Source: Albibacillus kandeliae (GTDB lineage Bacteria > Pseudomonadota > Alphaproteobacteria > Rhodobacterales > Rhodobacteraceae). From it: 64,000 nucleotides of DNA. The position numbers were made by a program, and so were the translations under genes. Below are positions 8,999-18,378 of the stretch, piece by piece (position 1 is the first letter of the stretch; the number at the start of each line of letters is the position of its first letter). The notes under the pieces were generated by a model. The model was not told the DNA's origin. It made no database searches and saw nothing but the letters and a program-made list of their open reading frames with translations. The DNA lies in contig NZ_QEHM01000001.1 of NCBI RefSeq assembly GCF_003116585.1, forward strand, positions 496,001 to 560,000, in the 5' to 3' direction.

Positions 8999-9026
8999 AG
9001 TGATAGAGCGAGCAATATCACGGAGC

Positions 9027-9875
9027 CTACAGCAATCGAAGTTTATACATTACCTTTTCTCCAAAGGCATGCAGGACTGGTGGCGTATATTTCCGCATAA
9101 CCCGGATTCGATCCTGCTTGGTCGTACGTTGATCTTGCGTACCGGGGCGTGGCCGGAACAAGGTGCTATGGGCCACGTGACTATCTGTCCACGTGGCAGT
9201 GTAGTAATAAAGCGCAATGGAAATTCGCGGTTTTCCATCTGGATGGTTAACGGGCTCCGGATTGCCGTGCATGCTTGTTGATGAGGTGCTGAAGCAGCAC
9301 ATCCGATTCATGATCGGAGCATAACTTGCAATCCGTTCCTTCATGTCATCGGTCCAGACCTCAAAAGAACCGCCATACTCGGCTTTCCAGTCTGGGTTGA
9401 GATAGATGAGAACGTTGAGCCGTCTCTCCAGGTTCATCTGTTTGTGTTGGTTAAAGTCGGCGTGTATCCCCAGGTAACCACCATTGTTGGTACGGTGTAT
9501 GCCGCCGCCTTTGAAATAGGGATCGGGAATCAATCCGGTGATGCCGGTCATTTCTTCCAGAAAACGGATGAACGATTGCGAGTTGAGGGCGTTAAAGACA
9601 AGCCGCGTGTAATCAGGCAAGATATCAGGGTTGTAGGATGCCTTGAGGTGCTCTTGTGCAGAGCTGTGCTCTGGCGGCTCTTGATCGGTGGCCAAAGCTT
9701 CCTGGTAAACCTTCTCGGTGATCTCCAATGGAAGGAAGTCATCGATGCCAATATAGTGGAATGGCTTGCCGGACTGATACTGCTCAGCATAGGTCTTACC
9801 GACCTCAGCGGCTTCCTTGGGCGGCAAGTAGAGTGTTTTGGGATCGACCGGATAGGCGGGTTTTTCTGAAGACAT
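9027..9875 (-). CDS. 2-oxoglutarate/Fe(II)-dependent oxygenase, prolyl hydroxylase-like
   Basis: This 282-residue protein has the iron facial triad of the 2OG-Fe(II) superfamily: H138-x-D140 in GIHADFN and H203 in SMHGNPEPV, with R217 (KPRISIALYYY) as the probable 2-oxoglutarate ligand. The core resembles the prolyl 4-hydroxylase-like group often found in glycan or antibiotic gene clusters. There is no signal peptide. It is AT-rich and probably co-transcribed with the acyltransferase, so the pair may decorate a surface molecule. The substrate is unknown. Confidence 0.82.
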   Translation of the reverse strand: MSSEKPAYPVDPKTLYLPPKEAAEVGKTYAEQYQSGKPFHYIGIDDFLPLEITEKVYQEALATDQEPPEHSSAQEHLKASYNPDILPDYTRLVFNALNSQSFIRFLEEMTGITGLIPDPYFKGGGIHRTNNGGYLGIHADFNQHKQMNLERRLNVLIYLNPDWKAEYGGSFEVWTDDMKERIASYAPIMNRMCCFSTSSTSMHGNPEPVNHPDGKPRISIALYYYTATWTDSHVAHSTLFRPRPGTQDQRTTKQDRIRVMRKYTPPVLHAFGEKVMYKLRLL

Positions 9876-10096
9876 TGGAACACTGGTGATTAGAGGTTAC
9901 TGCGTCGTTCGAGCATAAGGTCGTTCAGACTACAACTATTTTGGGGAGTCAGGCCTCAGCTTCGGGCGATAAGGGTCGTTTTTGTCACGTTCAATCTCCG
10001 CACGAGTTATCAAGCTGTTAGCCGCGCCAGCCGACAGTTCCCAAGTAGAACGCTGACCGCTCCATGTTGCGGCGCACCCTGCGCACTGATCAAGCT
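9876..10096. other. Intergenic stretch upstream of the oxygenase
   Basis: This is the right edge of the AT-rich block. I see no RNA gene, clear promoter pair or repeat in it. Together with the doubtful short frame that follows, it makes the 530-bp gap between the oxygenase and the M20 peptidase. Confidence 0.5.
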
Positions 10097-10273
10097 TCAT
10101 GGGCCCGCTGTGCCGTAATTTGGTATCTCACGCACGAACCGAGCATGATTTATGGCCTCGTCGGCCGGGATGATCCGGTTCTTGGGCGTGTCGGCGCCCC
10201 ATTGGGCAGACCAGTCGGCCATCTCCTCGGGAAGGTTTGTGCCTTGCAGGAAGACGCCGAGATTGTGGGCCAT
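10097..10273 (-). pseudogene. Doubtful 58-residue frame or gene remnant
   Basis: The frame reads naturally as protein (MAHNLGVFLQGTNLP at the start, then a segment with WSAQWGAD, and FVREIPNYGTAG near the end) and uses GC-rich codons like the host. The reading frame stays open further upstream (CIREPDGRFETEAPA before the Met), towards the peptidase terminator at 10367-10390. It could be the C-terminal stub of a gene whose front was lost, or a small gene. I do not recognise the family. Confidence 0.3.
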
Positions 10274-10366
10274 CGCTGGCGCCTCGGTCTCGAACCGTCC
10301 ATCTGGCTCGCGGATGCAGCGTTGGCGCCGCCCGCCCCCAATGGGCCTGTCACACCGCTGAACTGA

Positions 10367-10390
10367 AAAGGGGCGCCGTGGCGCCCCTTT
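10367..10390 (-). terminator. Terminator of the M20 peptidase gene
   Basis: AAAGGGGCGCC and GGCGCCCCTTT form a perfect 11-bp inverted repeat around GT, 17 bases after the stop of the peptidase gene. The flanking A and T runs mean it could work in both directions. Confidence 0.8.
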
Positions 10391-10407
10391 CCGTTCCGGG
10401 TGTCGGT

Positions 10408-11781
10408 TTACCGGGTCAGCGCGGCGAGGACTCGGGCCCAGCTGCGGATGCCCTTGTGGAAGCTTTCCATGTCGTACTTTTCGTTCGGCGAATGGATCTG
10501 GTCGTCGTCCTTGCCAAAGCCGATCAGCATGGGGGTCGAGCCGATGATGCGGGCAAAGTGTCCGGCGATCGGGATCGAGCCGCCGCAGCCGATGTAGGCG
10601 GCCGGATCGGGCCATTCGTCGCTGAGGGCCTGTCGGGCCGCTTCGAAGGCGGGGTCGGAGACGTCGAAGGCGCCCGCGCGGGATGCGCCGTGGCCCTTGA
10701 ACTCGACCTCGACATCGGGGGGCAGCATCTCGCGCACCATCTTGCGGAAGCTCTCGCGGATCGCCAGCGGGTCCTGGTCGCCGACCAGTCGGAAGCTGAT
10801 CTTGGCGTGTGCCTCGGAGGGCAGCACGGTCTTGAAGCCGGCGCCGGTGTAGCCGCCCCAGATGCCGTTCACCTCGCAGGTGGGGCGCGACCAGATCATT
10901 TCGAGCGGGGTGCGGTCCTGTTCGCCGGCGGGCGTGCTGAGGCCCACATCGCCAAGGAAGCGCCCGTGGTCGAAGGCCAGACCCTGCCATTGCTGGCGCA
11001 GCTCGTCCGGGATCTCGGGGACGCCGTCGTAGAAGCCCGGCACGGTGATGCGGCCGGTGTCGTCATGCAGGCTGGCGATGATCCGGGAGAGCACGCGGAT
11101 CGGGTTCATGGCGACGCCGCCGTACATGCCGGAATGCAGGTCGCGGGAGGGCGCGGTGATGGTGAGTTCTTCGCCCAGCAGGCCGCGCAGCATGGTGGTG
11201 ATCGCGGGCACGCGGCTGTCGAAGAGGCCGGTGTCGCAGATCAGCGCGATGTCGGATTTCAGCTCGTCCTTGTTCTCTTCCATGAAGGGCACCAGCGAGG
11301 GCGAGCCCGACTCTTCCTCGCCCTCGAGGAAGAAGGTCAGTTTGCAGGGCAGGGCGCCGTTCACCTCTTTCCAGGCGCGGCAGGCCTCGATGAAGGTCAT
11401 CAGCTGGCCCTTGTCATCCGCCGCGCCGCGCGCGCGGATCACCTTGCCCTTGGGGGTGTCCTGGATCTCGGGGTCGAAGGGGTCGCGCTCCCAGAGGTCG
11501 AGCGGATCGACCGGCTGCACGTCGTAGTGCCCGTAGAACAGCAGGTGCGGGCCCTCGCCGTCGAGATGGCCCACCACCATCGGGTGGCCGGGGGTGGGGC
11601 GCTTCTCGGTCTTGATCCCGAGGCTGTTCAGGTCGGCCACCAGCCAGTCGGCGGCGGCGTCGCAGTGTTCCTTGTAGGCGGGATCGGTCGAGATCGACGG
11701 GATCCGGAGCAGCTCGAGCAGGCGGTCGGTGGCCGCGGGAAGATCCGCATCGATTCGGGAAAGGACGTCGTCGAGTGACAT
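10408..11781 (-). CDS. M20/M25/M40 family metallo-dipeptidase
   Basis: The 457-residue zinc peptidase resembles the carnosinase/ArgE-DapE group. Zinc-site motifs are H85-x-D87 in FYGHYDVQP, ARGAADDKGQ (D122/D123), the catalytic pair in FLEGEEESGS (E155-E157), ALICDTG and, near the end, CGGSIPIAGHF. It likely acts in the cytoplasm on dipeptides or N-acyl amino acids. The frame is open far upstream, but ATG 11781 (MSLDDVLSRI) matches family starts. It is monocistronic, with its own terminator. Confidence 0.9.
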   Translation of the reverse strand: MSLDDVLSRIDADLPAATDRLLELLRIPSISTDPAYKEHCDAAADWLVADLNSLGIKTEKRPTPGHPMVVGHLDGEGPHLLFYGHYDVQPVDPLDLWERDPFDPEIQDTPKGKVIRARGAADDKGQLMTFIEACRAWKEVNGALPCKLTFFLEGEEESGSPSLVPFMEENKDELKSDIALICDTGLFDSRVPAITTMLRGLLGEELTITAPSRDLHSGMYGGVAMNPIRVLSRIIASLHDDTGRITVPGFYDGVPEIPDELRQQWQGLAFDHGRFLGDVGLSTPAGEQDRTPLEMIWSRPTCEVNGIWGGYTGAGFKTVLPSEAHAKISFRLVGDQDPLAIRESFRKMVREMLPPDVEVEFKGHGASRAGAFDVSDPAFEAARQALSDEWPDPAAYIGCGGSIPIAGHFARIIGSTPMLIGFGKDDDQIHSPNEKYDMESFHKGIRSWARVLAALTR

Positions 11782-12178
11782 GGGCTGGGCTCCGGTATTG
11801 AGGTTCGGCGCGAACCGTATCAGCCGGGCGGGCAGTGTCCAGTGGGGAGGGCGGAAGGCAGGGGTGCGGAGGGCGCAAGCCCGGTCGCCCCGGGCATGGC
11901 CGGTATGACGGGACGGAAAATACCAAGCATTGAAGGTAATCGGGTGCCGGCGACGGCCTGCCTCGACGGGGAGGTACGTGGCTGCCATCGCCGGCGACAT
12001 GCCTGCCTGTTCCCGCCCGCGGAGAGCCGGGTACAGGTCCGTGCCAGTCACGGACTCCAATAAGAATGGACGCAGGCAACCCTCTGAAAACAAACAGTTA
12101 CCGGGTTACCGTTGAATGACGGATACTGTTCCTGTTACTCTTACTTCACTTAACGATCACAGACTGGACCCGTGGCGG

Positions 12179-12190
12179 CTTTACGTAAAG
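12179..12190. promoter_or_regulatory. 12-bp palindrome upstream of hemA
   Basis: CTTTACGTAAAG is a perfect palindrome centred 52 bp, about five helical turns, upstream of the centre of the FNR-type box. It could be an operator for a second regulator; which one is unknown. Confidence 0.35.
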
Positions 12191-12229
12191 TCGGGTATTC
12201 CAGACTTCGCTTCATCATCGGGTTCTGGC

Positions 12230-12243
12230 TTGATCGAGATCAA
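12230..12243. promoter_or_regulatory. FnrL/FNR box upstream of hemA
   Basis: TTGAT-CGAG-ATCAA is an exact match to the TTGAT-N4-ATCAA consensus of the oxygen-responsive regulator FNR/FnrL. Its centre is about 70 bp upstream of the start site predicted from the TATAAT box, a position compatible with class I activation. In Rhodobacter sphaeroides hemA is a known FnrL-controlled gene, so raised haem synthesis at low oxygen is expected here. Confidence 0.8.
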
Positions 12244-12271
12244 GGCTGCGACATGTCGCCCGCGCGTATTC

Positions 12272-12300
12272 GGTTGAATGCAGGACGCAGAACTTATAAT
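12272..12300 (+). promoter_or_regulatory. Probable hemA promoter
   Basis: TATAAT at 12295-12300 is a perfect -10 box. The best -35 is weak: GGTTGA at 12272 with 17-base spacing, or TTGAAT at 12274 with only 15. A weak -35 fits a promoter that relies on the upstream FNR-type box. Confidence 0.55.
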
Positions 12301-12374
12301 TATTCAAAACCGTGAATGCGGTCCCGCTGTGTCACAGAATGCCGTGATCGGCACCCAGTATAAGGAGGACCCCG

Positions 12375-13598
12375 GTGGACTACACCGCGAAACTCGATGA
12401 CGCGATCGCGCGCCTGCATGAAGAAGGCCGTTACCGGACCTTCATCGACATCGAACGCCGCAAGGGGCATTTTCCGCATGCGGTCTGGACGCATCCCGAT
12501 GGCGGCGAGAGCGAGATCACGGTCTGGTGCGGGAACGACTACCTGGGCATGGGGCAGAACCCCGTCGTTCTGGAAGCGATGCACGAAGCCATCGACGCGG
12601 CCGGCGCCGGGTCTGGCGGCACCCGCAACATCTCGGGCACCACGGTCTATCACAAGCGGCTGGAGGCGGAACTCGCCGACCTGCACGGCAAGGAAGCGGC
12701 GCTGCTGTTCTCGTCGGCCTATATCGCCAACGACGCCACGCTTTCGACCCTGCCCAAGCTGTTCCCGGGGCTGATCATCTATTCCGACGAGCTGAACCAC
12801 GCCTCGATGATCGAGGGGATCAAGCGCAACGGCGGGCACAAGCGGATCTTCCGGCACAACGATCTGGCGCACCTGCGCGAACTGCTGGAGGCCGACGATC
12901 CGGAGGCGCCCAAGCTGATCGCCTTCGAGTCGGTCTATTCGATGGACGGCGACTTTGGCCCGATCGGCGAAATCTGTGACCTGGCCGACGAATTCGGCGC
13001 GCTGACCTACCTCGACGAGGTGCACGCGGTGGGCATGTACGGCCCGCGCGGCGGCGGCGTCTCCGAGCGGGACCGTCTGGCGCACCGCATCGACATCATC
13101 AACGGGACGCTGGGCAAGGCCTTTGGCGTCTTCGGCGGCTACATCGCGGCGTCTGACCGCATGTGCGACGCGATCCGGTCCTATGCGCCGGGCTTCATCT
13201 TCACCACCTCGCTGCCGCCGGCGGTTGCCGCGGGTGCCGCGGCCTCGGTCGCCTACCTCAAGGGCGCGACCGAGCTGCGCGAGAAGCACCAGACCCAGGC
13301 CAAGATCCTCAAGCTGAGGCTCAAGGGCATGGGGCTGCCGATCATCGACCACGGTTCGCATATCGTGCCGGTCATCGTCGGCAACCCGGTTCACACCAAG
13401 ATGCTGTCGGACATGCTGCTGAAGGACTGGGGCATCTACGTTCAGCCGATCAACTTCCCCACCGTTCCGCGCGGAACCGAGCGGCTGCGCTTTACGCCCT
13501 CGCCGGTGCATGGGCCGAAAGAGATCGACAGGCTGGTGCAGGCAATGGATGCATTGTGGTCGCATTGTGCGCTCAACAGGAGCGAACTTGCCGGCTGA
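12375..13598 (+). CDS. hemA: 5-aminolevulinate synthase
   Basis: This PLP enzyme condenses glycine with succinyl-CoA to 5-aminolevulinate, the first step of the C4 route to haem and other tetrapyrroles, used by alphaproteobacteria and mitochondria. The 407-residue sequence has the family start [35 protein letters not shown] and the PLP lysine K248 in NGTLGKAFG, the same position as in Rhodobacter ALAS. The start is GTG with a strong AAGGAGG site just upstream. The upstream FNR-type box suggests oxygen control. No sign of damage. Confidence 0.96.
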   Translation: MDYTAKLDDAIARLHEEGRYRTFIDIERRKGHFPHAVWTHPDGGESEITVWCGNDYLGMGQNPVVLEAMHEAIDAAGAGSGGTRNISGTTVYHKRLEAELADLHGKEAALLFSSAYIANDATLSTLPKLFPGLIIYSDELNHASMIEGIKRNGGHKRIFRHNDLAHLRELLEADDPEAPKLIAFESVYSMDGDFGPIGEICDLADEFGALTYLDEVHAVGMYGPRGGGVSERDRLAHRIDIINGTLGKAFGVFGGYIAASDRMCDAIRSYAPGFIFTTSLPPAVAAGAAASVAYLKGATELREKHQTQAKILKLRLKGMGLPIIDHGSHIVPVIVGNPVHTKMLSDMLLKDWGIYVQPINFPTVPRGTERLRFTPSPVHGPKEIDRLVQAMDALWSHCALNRSELAG

Positions 13599-13725
13599 TT
13601 TCTGCCAAGCTGTGCAACCCCTAGGTAGTATGGTAACGTCATCCCAACGAAAAGCGTAGACGAATCATCGGGACGATTCCAATACGCTGCGACTGGGACA
13701 TTGCAGGCGAGACGGGGCGGCAGTT

Positions 13726-15003
13726 ATGATCGGGCGCAAATCCTCGCGCACATCGACGGATGATAATGCATTCGTGAAGCCGAAAGGCTTTGACGATTTT
13801 GAACTCCGCCTCGGGGATACAATGCGTGGCGAGCGTGCGACGATGGGCAAGTCCCTTCTCGACGTTCAGCGCGAATTGCGCATCAAGGCCTCCTACATCG
13901 CCGCCATCGAGAATTCCGATCCTTCGGCATTCGACACCCCGGGTTTCATCGCGGGTTACGTGCGTTCCTATGCGCGCTACCTTGGCATGGACCCGGACGA
14001 GGCGTTCAGCGTCTTCTGCGAGGAAAGCGGCTTTTCCGTCGCGCACGGCATGTCTGCCGCAGCCTCCGGCGTGACCAAGCGCGCGACCTTCGAGGAGAAG
14101 GCCAAGCGCCCGGCGCAGGACCGCGACCCGTTCACCATGCCGAACACGCCCTTCGTGCCGGGCACCGACAGCATCTTCAGCCGGATCGAGCCGCGCGCGG
14201 TGGGGTCCACGCTGGTCCTGCTCGCCCTGATCGGCGGCATTGGCTATGGCGCTCTGTCCGTGCTGCGCGAAGTGCAGCAGGTGCAGTTTGCTCCGGTGGA
14301 ACAGGCACCCGTCGTTCTCTCCGATCTCGATCCGCTGGCCGGGGCGACCCGCAGCGCGACCGAGTCGACCGTCGACTCCTCGACCGCCGAGGCGAATGCC
14401 ACCGGCCCCAGTGTCGAGGCGCTGGATCGTCTTTACCGCCCGCAGGCGCTGGATGTGCCGGTTCTGGTCGCGCGCGATGCGCCGATCTCGACCCTGGACC
14501 CGCGTCTGGTTGGCTCCTTCGCGCAGCCGACGCTGCCCGATGTGCAGGACAACATCGCGGGTGAGGTGAACTCGCTGCTGGCGGGGCTGGTCACGCAGGA
14601 TGGCTCGATCCAGCCGCAGGGGGCGGGCGAGCAGATGCCGCAGGTGGTGGAGATGCCGGGCTCGGCCCTGCAGATCGTTGCCGTGCGGCTGTCGTGGGTC
14701 CGCGTGCGCGCTGCCGATGGCACGGTGATCTTCGAGAAGACCATGCAGCCGGGCGAGACCTGGGAAACGCCGATGACCGAAGAGCCGCCGACGCTGCGGA
14801 CCGGTGAGAGCGGCGCGATCTACTTCGCCATGAACAACCATTTCTACGGGCCCGTGGGCGAGACGGGGGCAGTGACCTCGAACCTCGCGCTGTCGGTGGC
14901 GACGCTGGAAGAGAAATACCAGCCGGTCGACATCAGCCAGGACGAGGGTCTTGTCCGCTATGCCGAGGCGCAGGGGCTGACCGTCCGTCAACCTTCGGAA
15001 TAA
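13726..15003 (+). CDS. RodZ-like helix-turn-helix membrane protein (DUF4115)
   Basis: The 425-residue protein has a cytoplasmic HTH_25 domain at about residues 25-90 ([23 protein letters not shown]), one membrane segment at about 160-180 and a periplasmic part ending in a DUF4115 domain ([19 protein letters not shown]). This is the RodZ layout; RodZ links MreB to the elongasome and helps set cell shape. The linker at 185-290 is rich in Ala, Thr and Pro. It sits directly upstream of ispG, a common neighbourhood for RodZ-type genes. Confidence 0.82.
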   Translation: MIGRKSSRTSTDDNAFVKPKGFDDFELRLGDTMRGERATMGKSLLDVQRELRIKASYIAAIENSDPSAFDTPGFIAGYVRSYARYLGMDPDEAFSVFCEESGFSVAHGMSAAASGVTKRATFEEKAKRPAQDRDPFTMPNTPFVPGTDSIFSRIEPRAVGSTLVLLALIGGIGYGALSVLREVQQVQFAPVEQAPVVLSDLDPLAGATRSATESTVDSSTAEANATGPSVEALDRLYRPQALDVPVLVARDAPISTLDPRLVGSFAQPTLPDVQDNIAGEVNSLLAGLVTQDGSIQPQGAGEQMPQVVEMPGSALQIVAVRLSWVRVRAADGTVIFEKTMQPGETWETPMTEEPPTLRTGESGAIYFAMNNHFYGPVGETGAVTSNLALSVATLEEKYQPVDISQDEGLVRYAEAQGLTVRQPSE

Positions 15004-15092
15004 GCCCCGCGTGCATTGCGGCCCGGCGCCGCCGGGACTATCTTGGCGGCAAATCCGGGGCTCGGCCCCGCCCCGTGTCCAAAGGACAGCTC

Positions 15093-16214
15093 ATGTCGCT
15101 GAACCACGTGCGCCCGTGGCGCAACATCTATCGCCGTAAATCCCGTCAGATCATGGTTGGCAATGTGCCGGTCGGGGGCGATGCGCCGATCGCGGTGCAG
15201 ACCATGACCAACACGCTGACGACCGACGTGCCGGGCACCATCGCCCAGGTGCAGGCGGCGGCAGAGGCGGGGGCGGATATCGTCCGCATCTCGGTGCCGG
15301 ATCAGGCCTCGTCCAAGGCGCTGAAGGAGATCGTGCGCGAGAGCCCCGTGCCGATCGTTGCCGACATCCATTTCCACTACAAACGCGGGATCGAGGCTGC
15401 CGAGGCGGGCGCCGCCTGTCTGCGGATCAACCCTGGCAACATCGGCGACCGGACCCGCGTGGCCGAGGTGATCCGGGCGGCGCGCGACCACAACTGTTCG
15501 ATCCGGATCGGGGTGAACGCGGGGAGCCTCGAAAAGCACCTGCTGGAGAAGTATGGCGAGCCTTGCCCGGACGCGATGGTCGAGAGCGGGCTGGAACACA
15601 TCAAGATCCTGCAGGACCACGATTTTCACGAGTTCAAGATCAGCGTGAAGGCCTCGGATGTCTTCCTCTCGGCGGCGGCCTACCAGCAACTGGCCGAGGC
15701 GACGGACGCGCCGCTGCACCTTGGCATCACCGAGGCGGGCGGTCTGGTGTCGGGCACCATCAAATCCGCCATCGGGCTGGGCAACCTGCTGTGGATGGGG
15801 ATCGGGGACACCATCCGCGTGAGCCTGTCGGCCGATCCGGTCGAAGAGGTGAAGGTGGGTTTCGAGATCCTCAAGTCGCTGGGACTGCGCCATCGCGGGG
15901 TCAACATCATCTCCTGCCCGTCCTGCGCGCGGCAGGGGTTCGACGTGATCCGGACGGTCGAGATCCTCGAGAAGCGGCTGGAGCACATCAAGACACCGAT
16001 GAGCCTGTCGATCATCGGCTGCGTGGTGAACGGCCCGGGCGAGGCGCTGATGACCGATGTGGGCTTTACCGGTGGCGGTGCGGGGGCCGGGATGGTCTAC
16101 CTTGCAGGCAAGGCCAGCCACAAGATGAGCAACGAGCAGATGGTCGACCACATCGTCGAAGAGGTCGAGAAGAAGGCGGCCGAACTGGAAAGCCTGCCGA
16201 GCGCGGCGGAATGA
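15093..16214 (+). CDS. ispG: 4-hydroxy-3-methylbut-2-enyl diphosphate synthase (flavodoxin)
   Basis: IspG (GcpE) converts 2-C-methyl-D-erythritol 2,4-cyclodiphosphate to HMBPP in the MEP isoprenoid pathway, using a [4Fe-4S] cluster. Cluster ligands are visible: C275 and C278 in SCPSC, C310 in [11 protein letters not shown] and E317. The substrate-side TIM barrel starts at [12 protein letters not shown]. Length 373 fits the family. ATG 15093 is used because AAAGGA lies just upstream; an in-frame GTG exists at 15075. A strong terminator follows. Confidence 0.95.
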   Translation: MSLNHVRPWRNIYRRKSRQIMVGNVPVGGDAPIAVQTMTNTLTTDVPGTIAQVQAAAEAGADIVRISVPDQASSKALKEIVRESPVPIVADIHFHYKRGIEAAEAGAACLRINPGNIGDRTRVAEVIRAARDHNCSIRIGVNAGSLEKHLLEKYGEPCPDAMVESGLEHIKILQDHDFHEFKISVKASDVFLSAAAYQQLAEATDAPLHLGITEAGGLVSGTIKSAIGLGNLLWMGIGDTIRVSLSADPVEEVKVGFEILKSLGLRHRGVNIISCPSCARQGFDVIRTVEILEKRLEHIKTPMSLSIIGCVVNGPGEALMTDVGFTGGGAGAGMVYLAGKASHKMSNEQMVDHIVEEVEKKAAELESLPSAAE

Positions 16215-16256
16215 TCCACGCGAAAAATCTCAAGTGATTTCAGTGATCTGAAGATA

Positions 16257-16285
16257 GGCCCTCATCCGAAAGATGAGGGCCTTTT
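16257..16285 (+). terminator. Terminator between convergent ispG and thiol oxidoreductase genes
   Basis: GGCCCTCATC-CGAAA-GATGAGGGCC is a perfect 10-bp stem followed by TTTT. Because it lies between convergent genes it probably ends ispG transcription and may also serve the opposite strand. Confidence 0.85.
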
Positions 16286-16291
16286 GCTGTC

Positions 16292-17041
16292 TCAGCTACG
16301 CTTTTCGGCGATGATCTGCGCCATCTGGTTGGCGGGCAGGAAGCCGCGGAGCAGTTCGTCCTGCAGCACGAAGGTCGGGGTGCCGGAGATTTCCAGCGCC
16401 TTGGCGAGCTGGTGGTTCTTCGCGATGACCTCGGTCACCTCGTCGCTGTTCATGTGGTCGATGATTTCGTCGGTTTCGAGCCCCAGACCCTCGCCCAGAC
16501 GGCGCAGGGCCACGTCGCTGACCTCGCCGTTGAAGGCGAGCAGGGCGTCGTGCACCTGGGCATAGGCCTCGTCGCCCGCGATCTGCTTGGTCGCGATGGC
16601 AAAGCGCGAGGCGGCGACGGAGGCCTCGCCGAGGATCGGGAACTCCTTGACGATCAGGCGGATGTTGCCGTCGGACTCGAGCAGGCTCGCCACCTCGGGA
16701 ACGGCCTTGCGGCAATAGCCGCAGCGGTAGTCCATGAACTCGACGAGGGTAATGTCGCCGTCGGGGTTGCCGCCGACCCACGAATAGCCGTCATCGAACA
16801 GCGCGTCGGCATGGATCTGGACCAGCTCCAGATCGGCCTGATCCTGCGCGTCGGCCTGTTTCTGCTGCATCAGGGCGACGGCTTCCATGATCACTTCGGG
16901 ATTGTCGAGCAGGTAGGCGCGCACCTCGGCCCGGAACGCCTCGCGTTCGGAATCGCTCATCGCGGCGGGGTCGAAGGCGAGGAGGGGTGTGGCTGCGAAG
17001 GTCAGCGCCGTGACGGCGGAGATCAGGGCAGGGCGAAGCAT
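16292..17041 (-). CDS. DsbA-family thiol:disulfide oxidoreductase
   Basis: The 249-residue periplasmic protein has a signal peptide (LISAVTALTFAATPLLAFD) and a helical N-terminal domain (YLLDNPEVIMEAVALMQQKQ) seen in the Com1/DsbG-like DsbA group. A thioredoxin fold follows, with active site C107-G-Y-C110 in DYRCGYCRKAVPE and the cis-Pro loop GTPTFVLQDELLRG. It should form or isomerise disulfides in exported proteins. The frame is open far upstream, but ATG 17041 is the only start giving a proper signal peptide. Confidence 0.9.
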   Translation of the reverse strand: MLRPALISAVTALTFAATPLLAFDPAAMSDSEREAFRAEVRAYLLDNPEVIMEAVALMQQKQADAQDQADLELVQIHADALFDDGYSWVGGNPDGDITLVEFMDYRCGYCRKAVPEVASLLESDGNIRLIVKEFPILGEASVAASRFAIATKQIAGDEAYAQVHDALLAFNGEVSDVALRRLGEGLGLETDEIIDHMNSDEVTEVIAKNHQLAKALEISGTPTFVLQDELLRGFLPANQMAQIIAEKRS

Positions 17042-17147
17042 CGGCAATACCTTTGTTCTTTGGTCTCGGGATGTTGAGCGATGCCGCCATTGACCTTGCG
17101 GGGCGACCGCGATCAAACACGGGTTCAGCGCACAATGGGAGACGAAG

Positions 17148-18290
17148 ATGCGAAACTCAACCCGGTCCAATGTCGATCCCTTCATTGTGATGGACGTGAT
17201 GGAGGCCGCCCGCCGAGCCGAGGAGACCGGGCGCCACATCATCCACATGGAGGTCGGCCAGCCGGGCACCGGAGCGCCCAAGGGGGCCACCAAGGCGCTG
17301 ACGGCCGCGCTGGACAACGATGCGCTGGGGTACACCGTCGCGCTGGGTCTGCCCGCGCTGCGGCGCCGGATCGCGCGGCTCTACGGTGAATGGTACGGGG
17401 TCGATCTGAACCCCGAGCGGGTGGTGATCACGCCCGGCTCGTCCGGCGGTTTCCTGCTGGCCTTTACCGCGCTTTTCGACACCGGCGACCGGGTGGGCAT
17501 CGGCGCGCCGGGCTATCCCTCGTACCGGCAGATCCTGAGCGCGCTGGACCTTGTTCCGGTCGATATCCAGTCGTCGCCCGAGAACCGGCTTCAGCCGGTC
17601 GCGGCGGACCTGATCGGCAAGAACCTGAAGGGGCTTCTGGTGGCCTCGCCCGCGAACCCGACGGGGACCATGCTGGACCGGGCGGCGATGGGTGGGCTGA
17701 TCGAGGCCGCGGATGCGCAAGGCGCGAGCTTTATCTCGGACGAGATCTATCACGGGCTGGAGTACGAGGCGAAGGCGGTGACCGCGCTGGAGCTGACGGA
17801 CGAGGCCTACGTGATCAATTCCTTTTCCAAGTACTTCTCGATGACCGGCTGGCGGGTGGGCTGGATGGTCGTGCCGGAGGATCACGTCCGGGTGCTGGAG
17901 CGGATCGCCCAGAACCTGTTCATCTGTGCGCCCCATGCAAGCCAGGTGGCGGCGCTGGCGGCGATGGACTGCACCGAGGAGTTGGAGGCCAACCTTGCGG
18001 TCTACCGCGAGAACCGCAGGCTGATGATCGAGGGGTTGCCCAAGGCCGGGTTCACCTCCTTTGCGCCGCCGGACGGGGCGTTCTACGTCTATGCCGATGT
18101 CTCGGAGCACACCGACGACAGCCGCGCTTTTGCCGCCGAGATCCTGGAGAAGGCCGGGGTCGCGGTGACCCCGGGGCTGGATTTCGATCCCGTGCGCGGG
18201 GCAACGACGCTGCGGTTCTCCTACGCCCGGTCGAGCGCGGATATCCGCGAGGGGCTGGAGCGTCTTGCGGACTTCATGAAGGCGCGCTGA
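17148..18290 (+). CDS. Class I/II PLP-dependent aminotransferase
   Basis: This fold-type I aminotransferase has 380 residues. Visible features are HMEVGQPGTGAP, PGSSGGFLLAF (PLP phosphate region), SPANPTGTM (the Asn of the PLP ring), SDEIYHGL, and the PLP lysine in NSFSKYFSMTGWRVGW, followed by the substrate-carboxylate Arg near RFSYARS. It probably exchanges amino groups between an amino acid and 2-oxoglutarate; the specific substrate cannot be assigned. It is followed after 88 bp by a cell-wall amidase gene, which gives no functional hint. Confidence 0.88.
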   Translation: MRNSTRSNVDPFIVMDVMEAARRAEETGRHIIHMEVGQPGTGAPKGATKALTAALDNDALGYTVALGLPALRRRIARLYGEWYGVDLNPERVVITPGSSGGFLLAFTALFDTGDRVGIGAPGYPSYRQILSALDLVPVDIQSSPENRLQPVAADLIGKNLKGLLVASPANPTGTMLDRAAMGGLIEAADAQGASFISDEIYHGLEYEAKAVTALELTDEAYVINSFSKYFSMTGWRVGWMVVPEDHVRVLERIAQNLFICAPHASQVAALAAMDCTEELEANLAVYRENRRLMIEGLPKAGFTSFAPPDGAFYVYADVSEHTDDSRAFAAEILEKAGVAVTPGLDFDPVRGATTLRFSYARSSADIREGLERLADFMKAR

Positions 18291-18378
18291 GGCGTTCCAT
18301 CTCGGGGCCCGCTGCGATAGGGTGGCGGGCAAAGGGCCGAACCACGGGCCCGGCAGGCACTATCGGGGCATTTCCATA

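Larger units (their letters stand above)
7850..10090. other. AT-rich block of probable foreign origin
   Basis: Base composition drops sharply in this stretch compared with the strongly GC-rich flanks, and the two minus-strand genes inside use codons such as ATA, TTA, AGA and CAA that are rare in the neighbours. Both encode putative cell-surface or peptide-modifying enzymes (acyltransferase, 2-oxoglutarate oxygenase). No integrase, insertion sequence or flanking repeat was found, so the means of acquisition is unknown. Boundaries are approximate. Confidence 0.6.
11782..12374. other. Long control region between the M20 gene and hemA
   Basis: No believable gene is present in these 593 bp. The right half holds the hemA control elements listed separately: a 12-bp palindrome, an FNR-type box and a TATAAT promoter. 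The left half carries a tandem GTTACC repeat (about 12096-12112) of unknown meaning and presumably the promoter of the minus-strand peptidase gene. Confidence 0.6.

Noticed and set aside
11842-12115. Short plus-strand frames in the region before hemA
   Set aside because: Low-complexity, no ribosome-binding site and no family resemblance; the region looks like control DNA.
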